The position numbers and the translations under genes are program-made. A stretch of DNA of 10,017 bases from Phytoactinopolyspora endophytica (GTDB lineage: Bacteria > Actinomycetota > Actinomycetes > Jiangellales > Jiangellaceae): NCBI RefSeq assembly GCF_004138495.1, contig NZ_ML142849.1:235241-245257 (forward strand). Reading direction: 5' to 3'. The notes beneath the pieces were generated by a model. It saw nothing but the letters and a program-made list of their open reading frames with translations. It had not been told where the DNA came from and searched no databases. Below are positions 6,850 through 10,017 of this stretch, piece by piece. The number at the start of each line of letters is the position of its first letter. Position 1 is the stretch's first letter.

Positions 6850-7269
6850 TCAAAGGGTATAGCTGGCGATCATCTGGCCAAGCTGCCGGATGTTTGAAGA
6901 GCCCTTGAATTCCAGCCGGACCCGACCCAGGCCACTGAACCACAGCTCGAGCTCGGCGTCGAGATCGAACGTGCCGGCGGTCTCGATTGAGAATGCCTGG
7001 ATCTTGCTGTACGGCAGAGTCGAGAAGTCACGCTTCTTCCCGGTCATCCCCTGCACGTTCACCGCGATCAACCGCTTGTCGGTGAACACCACGAAATCCC
7101 GCACCGCTTTGAAGCACGCGAGGACATTCTCACCAGGGATCAGAATGGGCGCCACCTCGGGAATGACGTCGGAGGGGTTACACGGATTCAGCTTGAAAAC
7201 GGAGCCGTTCGAGAAATCGATCACGGCCGAATAGTAGTGCCCCGGGCCTCCCCTGGCATCCGAAGTCAT
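6850..7269 (-). CDS. Bacterial PH-domain protein
   Basis: A small cytoplasmic protein of 139 residues (124 if started at GTG 7224) made almost entirely of one bacterial pleckstrin-homology-like domain of the YvbH/PF08000 type. Recognisable parts are VIDFSNGSVFKL (16-27), FVVFTDKRLIAVNVQGMTGK (59-78), PYSKIQAFSIETAGTFD (86-102) and the C-terminal GSSNIRQLGQMIASYTL. These domains form beta-barrel rings in solved relatives, but no clear cellular function is known. The start is open: ATG 7269 overlaps the decarboxylase stop as ATGA, which favours translational coupling, while relatives typically begin at the IDFSNGS position, which favours GTG 7224; neither has a good Shine-Dalgarno. Residues 1-15 look unconserved. 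The gene looks less GC-rich than its neighbours. Its family is widespread in bacteria, so that composition alone does not prove transfer. Confidence 0.88.
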   Translation of the reverse strand: MTSDARGGPGHYYSAVIDFSNGSVFKLNPCNPSDVIPEVAPILIPGENVLACFKAVRDFVVFTDKRLIAVNVQGMTGKKRDFSTLPYSKIQAFSIETAGTFDLDAELELWFSGLGRVRLEFKGSSNIRQLGQMIASYTL

Positions 7270-8726
7270 TGGGGACGGTCGTGGTCCGCGGCGGCGGCGC
7301 ACTGCAGTACGGCTTGTACCGTGCGGTCCACATCCGCCTCGTCGGTGACCCAGCTGGAAACCGAGATCCGCATCGCTGCCTGTCCCCGCCAGGTCGTGCC
7401 GCCCATCCATGAGGTGCCCTCCTCCTGCACCCGCCGCAGCACGCTCCGCGTGTACCCGTCGTGGTCCCCGTCTGCGGCAAGGAAACGGACCAACACCTGA
7501 TTGAGGACCACGTCATTGAGCACCTCGACCCTTTCGTGGGCACTCAACCGGTCGGCGAACGTTCGGGCGTGGTGACAGCATCGCTCCACCAAGTCGGCGA
7601 TGCCCTGGCGGCCGAGCGCCGCAATAGCCGCATAGACGGCAAATCCGCGAGCACGCCGCGACAGCTCCGGATTGAAGTCGAGCGAGTCGCGTGTACTACC
7701 GGCCCCGTGTGGCAGATATGCGGCCCGTATCCCCATAGCCGCGCTGTGCGCCTCGGGATGTGCGCAGAACACCAACCCAGAGTCATAGGGCACGTTCAGC
7801 CATTTGTGGCAGTCGACCGCCCACGAGTCGGCCAGCTCAACGCCGGCCACCAACGACCGCAGTCTCGGGCTGGCCGAAGCCCACAACCCGAACGCGCCGT
7901 CGACGTGCACCCATGCCCCGGCGTCGTGCGCGATCTGACAGATCTCCCCCACCTGGTCGATCGCTCCGCTGTTCACGTTGCCGACCTGGGCGCACACGAT
8001 CAACGGGCCGCGTTCGCCCGCGAGCATCCGGCCTAGCGCCGCGTGGTCCATCCGGCCCTGCGCGTCCGTCGGGACAGACGTGACTGCCGAGGTGCCGAGC
8101 CCGAGGAATCGCAGCGCCCGGTCGATCGTCTCGTGCCGCCCGTCGCTGGCCATGATCCGTATCGGAGGCGCCCCGGCCAGCCCTTCCGTCTCGACGTTCC
8201 AGCCTGCACGCTGCAACACCTCGTGCCGGGCTGCGGCCAGCCCGGCGAAGTTGGCCATCTGACCACCGGTGACGAACCCTGCCGACGCCTCCGACGGCAA
8301 CCCGAGCAGCTGCGCTGCCCAGGTCCCGGCGACCTCTTCGACCACCGCAGCCGCCGGAGCCGCGGCGTACATGGCGGCGTTCTGGTCCCACGCCGACGTC
8401 ATCCAGTCGGCGGCCAGAGCGGCGGGTGTAGCACCACCTATCACGAACCCGAAGAACCTTCCGCCGGCCGTGGCCACCACCCCCGGCTCGCAGGCTTCCA
8501 CCAGGGCGGTCACCACGTGCTGCGGGTCAGATGGCTCCTCGGGAAGCGGTCCGGCCAGAGCCTCTCGCAACTGTGCCGGCGTCGCGCGAACGCCCACCGG
8601 CCGGTGCGACAGTCCAGCCAGGTGGGTCAGCGCCTGCCGGTACGCCTCCCCCAAGGGACCGTCGAATGCCGAGCCATGAGTCGCATCCCCGGCCTCGACG
8701 GGCACTTTCGGCTGCGTATCACCCAT
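7266..8726 (-). CDS. PLP-dependent group II decarboxylase (aromatic-L-amino-acid/glutamate decarboxylase family)
   Basis: A cytoplasmic fold-type I PLP enzyme of 486 residues, the usual size for group II amino acid decarboxylases, which turn an amino acid into an amine and CO2. Visible family marks are FFGFVIGGATPAALAADW (91-108), the FVTGGQMANF phosphate-binding segment (151-160), SDGRHETIDRALRFLG (194-209) with His198 in the position that stacks on the cofactor ring, HVDGAFG with Asp276 contacting the pyridine nitrogen, and DCHKWLNVPYDSG with His307 and Lys308, the Schiff-base lysine. All key residues are present, so it should be active. The substrate (aromatic amino acid, glutamate, 2,4-diaminobutyrate or other, and some homologues act as aldehyde synthases) cannot be told. 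ATG 8726 lies just after a -10-like TACAAT. It follows the RpiR-type regulator by 93 bases and overlaps the PH-domain gene by ATGA. Confidence 0.93.
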   Translation of the reverse strand: MGDTQPKVPVEAGDATHGSAFDGPLGEAYRQALTHLAGLSHRPVGVRATPAQLREALAGPLPEEPSDPQHVVTALVEACEPGVVATAGGRFFGFVIGGATPAALAADWMTSAWDQNAAMYAAAPAAAVVEEVAGTWAAQLLGLPSEASAGFVTGGQMANFAGLAAARHEVLQRAGWNVETEGLAGAPPIRIMASDGRHETIDRALRFLGLGTSAVTSVPTDAQGRMDHAALGRMLAGERGPLIVCAQVGNVNSGAIDQVGEICQIAHDAGAWVHVDGAFGLWASASPRLRSLVAGVELADSWAVDCHKWLNVPYDSGLVFCAHPEAHSAAMGIRAAYLPHGAGSTRDSLDFNPELSRRARGFAVYAAIAALGRQGIADLVERCCHHARTFADRLSAHERVEVLNDVVLNQVLVRFLAADGDHDGYTRSVLRRVQEEGTSWMGGTTWRGQAAMRISVSSWVTDEADVDRTVQAVLQCAAAADHDRPQ

Positions 8727-8731
8727 GGCGC

Positions 8732-8737
8732 ATTGTA
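8732..8737 (-). promoter_or_regulatory. Possible -10 element for the decarboxylase, leaderless type
   Basis: Read leftward, TACAAT (near-consensus TATAAT) ends 5 bases before ATG 8726. The spacing would allow transcription to begin at the start codon. A weak purine stretch, GGGAAG, lies further upstream, and no convincing -35 box is seen. If real, the decarboxylase has its own promoter in addition to any read-through from the regulator. Confidence 0.4.
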
Positions 8738-8819
8738 TTCACTTCCCCGTAGTCGCCGACAGCTCCAGGCCCAACCGCCCGCCGCAGATCGTTGTCACGG
8801 CTGGTCGAAGCGCAGTGGG

Positions 8820-9731
8820 TCAATCTCCCAGGTGTTCGCCGTGCACAGCGGCGTATGTCTGCCGCAGCGCCTCCATCGACTGGCCGTACGACGCCTGCGC
8901 GACCCCGGTGAACAGGCAGTCGACCACCATCAGCTGCGCGATCCGGCTGCCGAGAGCCCCCGGGCGGAACCGGGTCTCCCGGGCAGCCGTGATGAGCATG
9001 ATGTCGGCGGCGGCTGCCAGCACCGAGCCGGCGTAGTTCGAGATCGCGATGGTCGTGGCTCCGGCGGTCGCTGCCAGCTCCAGGAACTTGATCGTGTCGG
9101 CTGTGTTCCCGGTATGCGATATGCCGATGGCGACGCACTTCGGGTCCAGGACAGCGGCCGATGTCCACGCTGAATGAGAGTCGGGCCAGTTCAGCGCCGT
9201 GCGGCCGATGCGGCTCAGCTTCTGCTGCAGATCCAGGCCGACCACCGCACTCGCCCCTACCCCGAACACGTCGACACGGCGCGCCGCGACGATGGCGGTC
9301 ACCGCACTTTCCAGCGCTGCCGGATCCAGCACCTCCGCCGTGTCGGCGATGGCCAGCGCCTCGTTGCGGGCGATCTTCGCGACGACATCGGGCAACGAGT
9401 CGTCGCGGTCGATGTCGCCGGTGATGGCTGGGCGGGCGGGATGCTCGAACGTCTCCCGAGCGGACTCACGGGTCAGATCCAGGCGCAGGTCCTGATGCCG
9501 GGAATAACCCAGGCGCCGGTAGAAGCGGACGACGGACGTGGTGGACGTCTCGCAGTGGGCCGCGAGCCTGGTCACCGGCCATCCGGCGACGGTCACCGGA
9601 TCGGACAGGATCGCTTCCGCGATCCGTCGTTCCGATGGTGGCAGCGACGGCAGCGCGGCCCGGATCCGCACCAGGACCATGCGGGCGTTGGAGCTGTCGA
9701 CGTCGCCGGTTGTCACGGATGGATGATACAT
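8820..9731 (-). CDS. MurR/RpiR-family transcriptional regulator (HTH + SIS)
   Basis: A 303-residue regulator with the standard two-domain layout. The N-terminal RpiR helix-turn-helix covers about 18-94 (LPPSERRIAEAILSDP, then TRLAAHCETSTTSVVRFYRRLGYS). The C-terminal sugar-isomerase (SIS) domain covers about 137-275, with DVFGVGASAVVGLDLQQKL and the phosphosugar-binding GISHTGNTADTI (203-214). Such proteins sense phosphorylated sugars or amino sugars and control nearby uptake and catabolic genes, mostly as repressors. An ATG at 9776 would add 15 residues (318 in total), but it sits inside a palindrome that looks like an operator and the extra residues look non-family, so ATG 9731 is preferred; GTG 9716 is also possible. 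Ribosome binding sites are weak at all of them. It diverges from a lipoprotein gene and precedes the decarboxylase, so both are candidate targets. Confidence 0.93.
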   Translation of the reverse strand: MYHPSVTTGDVDSSNARMVLVRIRAALPSLPPSERRIAEAILSDPVTVAGWPVTRLAAHCETSTTSVVRFYRRLGYSRHQDLRLDLTRESARETFEHPARPAITGDIDRDDSLPDVVAKIARNEALAIADTAEVLDPAALESAVTAIVAARRVDVFGVGASAVVGLDLQQKLSRIGRTALNWPDSHSAWTSAAVLDPKCVAIGISHTGNTADTIKFLELAATAGATTIAISNYAGSVLAAAADIMLITAARETRFRPGALGSRIAQLMVVDCLFTGVAQASYGQSMEALRQTYAAVHGEHLGD

Positions 9732-9769
9732 TCCAATCCGCACAGTTGATACTGCGAAAACATGTTGTG

Positions 9770-9784
9770 CGTACATTCTGTACG
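9770..9784. promoter_or_regulatory. Palindromic operator candidate in the regulator/lipoprotein gap
   Basis: CGTAC-ATTCT-GTACG is a perfect inverted repeat with 5-base arms and a 5-base spacer. TGTACG occurs at 9779-9784 and again at 9793-9798, and an outer GTGCG (9767-9771)/CGCAC (9800-9804) pair surrounds the cluster. A clustered TGTAC symmetry between divergent genes, one of them an RpiR-type regulator, suggests the binding site for that protein, controlling itself and the lipoprotein locus. This is inference from position and symmetry only. Confidence 0.45.
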
Positions 9785-9844
9785 TAGTCGCGTGTACGAC
9801 GCACGGTTGAGGAGCTGCATCCGTCCTCGCCCGAACCGTTCAAC

Positions 9845-9851
9845 AAGGAGG
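9845..9851 (+). promoter_or_regulatory. Ribosome binding site of the lipoprotein gene
   Basis: AAGGAGG is a near-perfect anti-16S match, 6 bases before ATG 9858. It is the strongest site in the window and points to high expression when the gene is on. Confidence 0.8.
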
Positions 9852-9857
9852 AAGCGC

Positions 9858-10017
9858 ATGCCGGCCAGTCCGCGCCGTACGCCGTTCAGTCGGTTCAGCC
9901 GGGTCGCCATCGGTACAGTCGCGCTGGCGTCGCTGACGCTTGCCGCGTGTTCCGACGCGAACACGACCGACTCCGACGGCGACCCCGAGCCAGGGACAGA
10001 GGAAGCTGACGTCCAAT
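9858..10017 (+). CDS. Secreted lipoprotein, N-terminus only (probable substrate-binding protein)
   Basis: The first 53 codons of a gene cut by the right edge. The sequence has a basic n-region (PRRTPFSRFSR, 5-15), a hydrophobic core (VAIGTVALASLTLAA) and a lipobox LAAC with Cys31 as the lipidated residue, so the mature protein would be anchored on the outer face of the membrane. After Cys31 comes an acidic, flexible linker rich in Asp, Glu, Thr and Ser (SDANTTDSDGDPEPGTEEAD), as in many actinobacterial ABC solute-binding proteins. The mature domain lies outside the window, so the solute-binding role is inferred from the divergent RpiR-type regulator, which often controls sugar or amino-sugar uptake. 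The start is supported by the strong AAGGAGG site. Confidence 0.8.
   Translation, partial: MPASPRRTPFSRFSRVAIGTVALASLTLAACSDANTTDSDGDPEPGTEEADVQ

Noticed and set aside
6575..6943. A 122-codon minus-strand frame across the gene-free stretch
   Set aside because: It is a third frame distinct from the two that carry the FAD-oxidase tail, overlaps the end of the PH-domain gene, and has a composition without motifs.
8043..9173. A 376-codon plus-strand frame spanning two minus-strand genes
   Set aside because: It runs opposite both the decarboxylase and the RpiR-type regulator, ignores their boundary and has a low-complexity composition typical of a shadow frame.
1..10017. tRNA, rRNA, CRISPR arrays, insertion-sequence ends or attachment sites
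   Set aside because: Looked for by eye on both strands; no repeat-spacer pattern, transposase motif, tRNA T-loop-like sequence or rRNA segment was found.

Overview
The window is GC-rich DNA (roughly two thirds G+C by eye) with the codon bias, SARP/AfsR-type regulator and gene mix of a filamentous or soil actinomycete. The genus cannot be fixed from the sequence; nothing in it looks like phage, plasmid, CRISPR or insertion-sequence DNA. It holds eight real genes (two cut by the window edges), one decayed gene fragment and several short regulatory elements.

Left part (1-5157): a very large AfsR/SARP-family regulator is read leftward and runs off the left edge (start at 3009, still open at base 1). 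It diverges across a 112-base gap, containing a perfect GC-rich stem, from a rightward pair: a cytochrome P450 (3122-4462) and a protein-L-isoaspartate O-methyltransferase-like enzyme (about 4513-5157). The layout suggests that the regulator may control the oxidase/methyltransferase pair. No biosynthetic core enzyme is visible.

Middle part (5158-6849): an alpha/beta hydrolase is read leftward and converges on the methyltransferase. Diverging from it is a minimal two-helix potassium channel of 124 residues. Beyond the channel lies a stretch without an intact gene that contains the frameshifted C-terminal tail of a berberine-bridge-type FAD oxidoreductase on the minus strand.

Right part (6850-10017): three leftward genes, a MurR/RpiR-type SIS-domain regulator, a group II PLP-dependent decarboxylase and a bacterial PH-domain protein. 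The last two overlap by ATGA. Diverging from the regulator is the start of a secreted lipoprotein with a strong ribosome binding site, probably a substrate-binding or other surface protein of a regulator-controlled locus. The gap between them carries a palindromic operator candidate.

No single new system stands out. The points most worth checking are the decayed FAD enzyme, the alternative CTG start of the methyltransferase, the PH-domain/decarboxylase coupling, the divergent operator regions, and a shared pattern of -10-like hexamers only 5-7 bases before start codons, which suggests leaderless transcripts.
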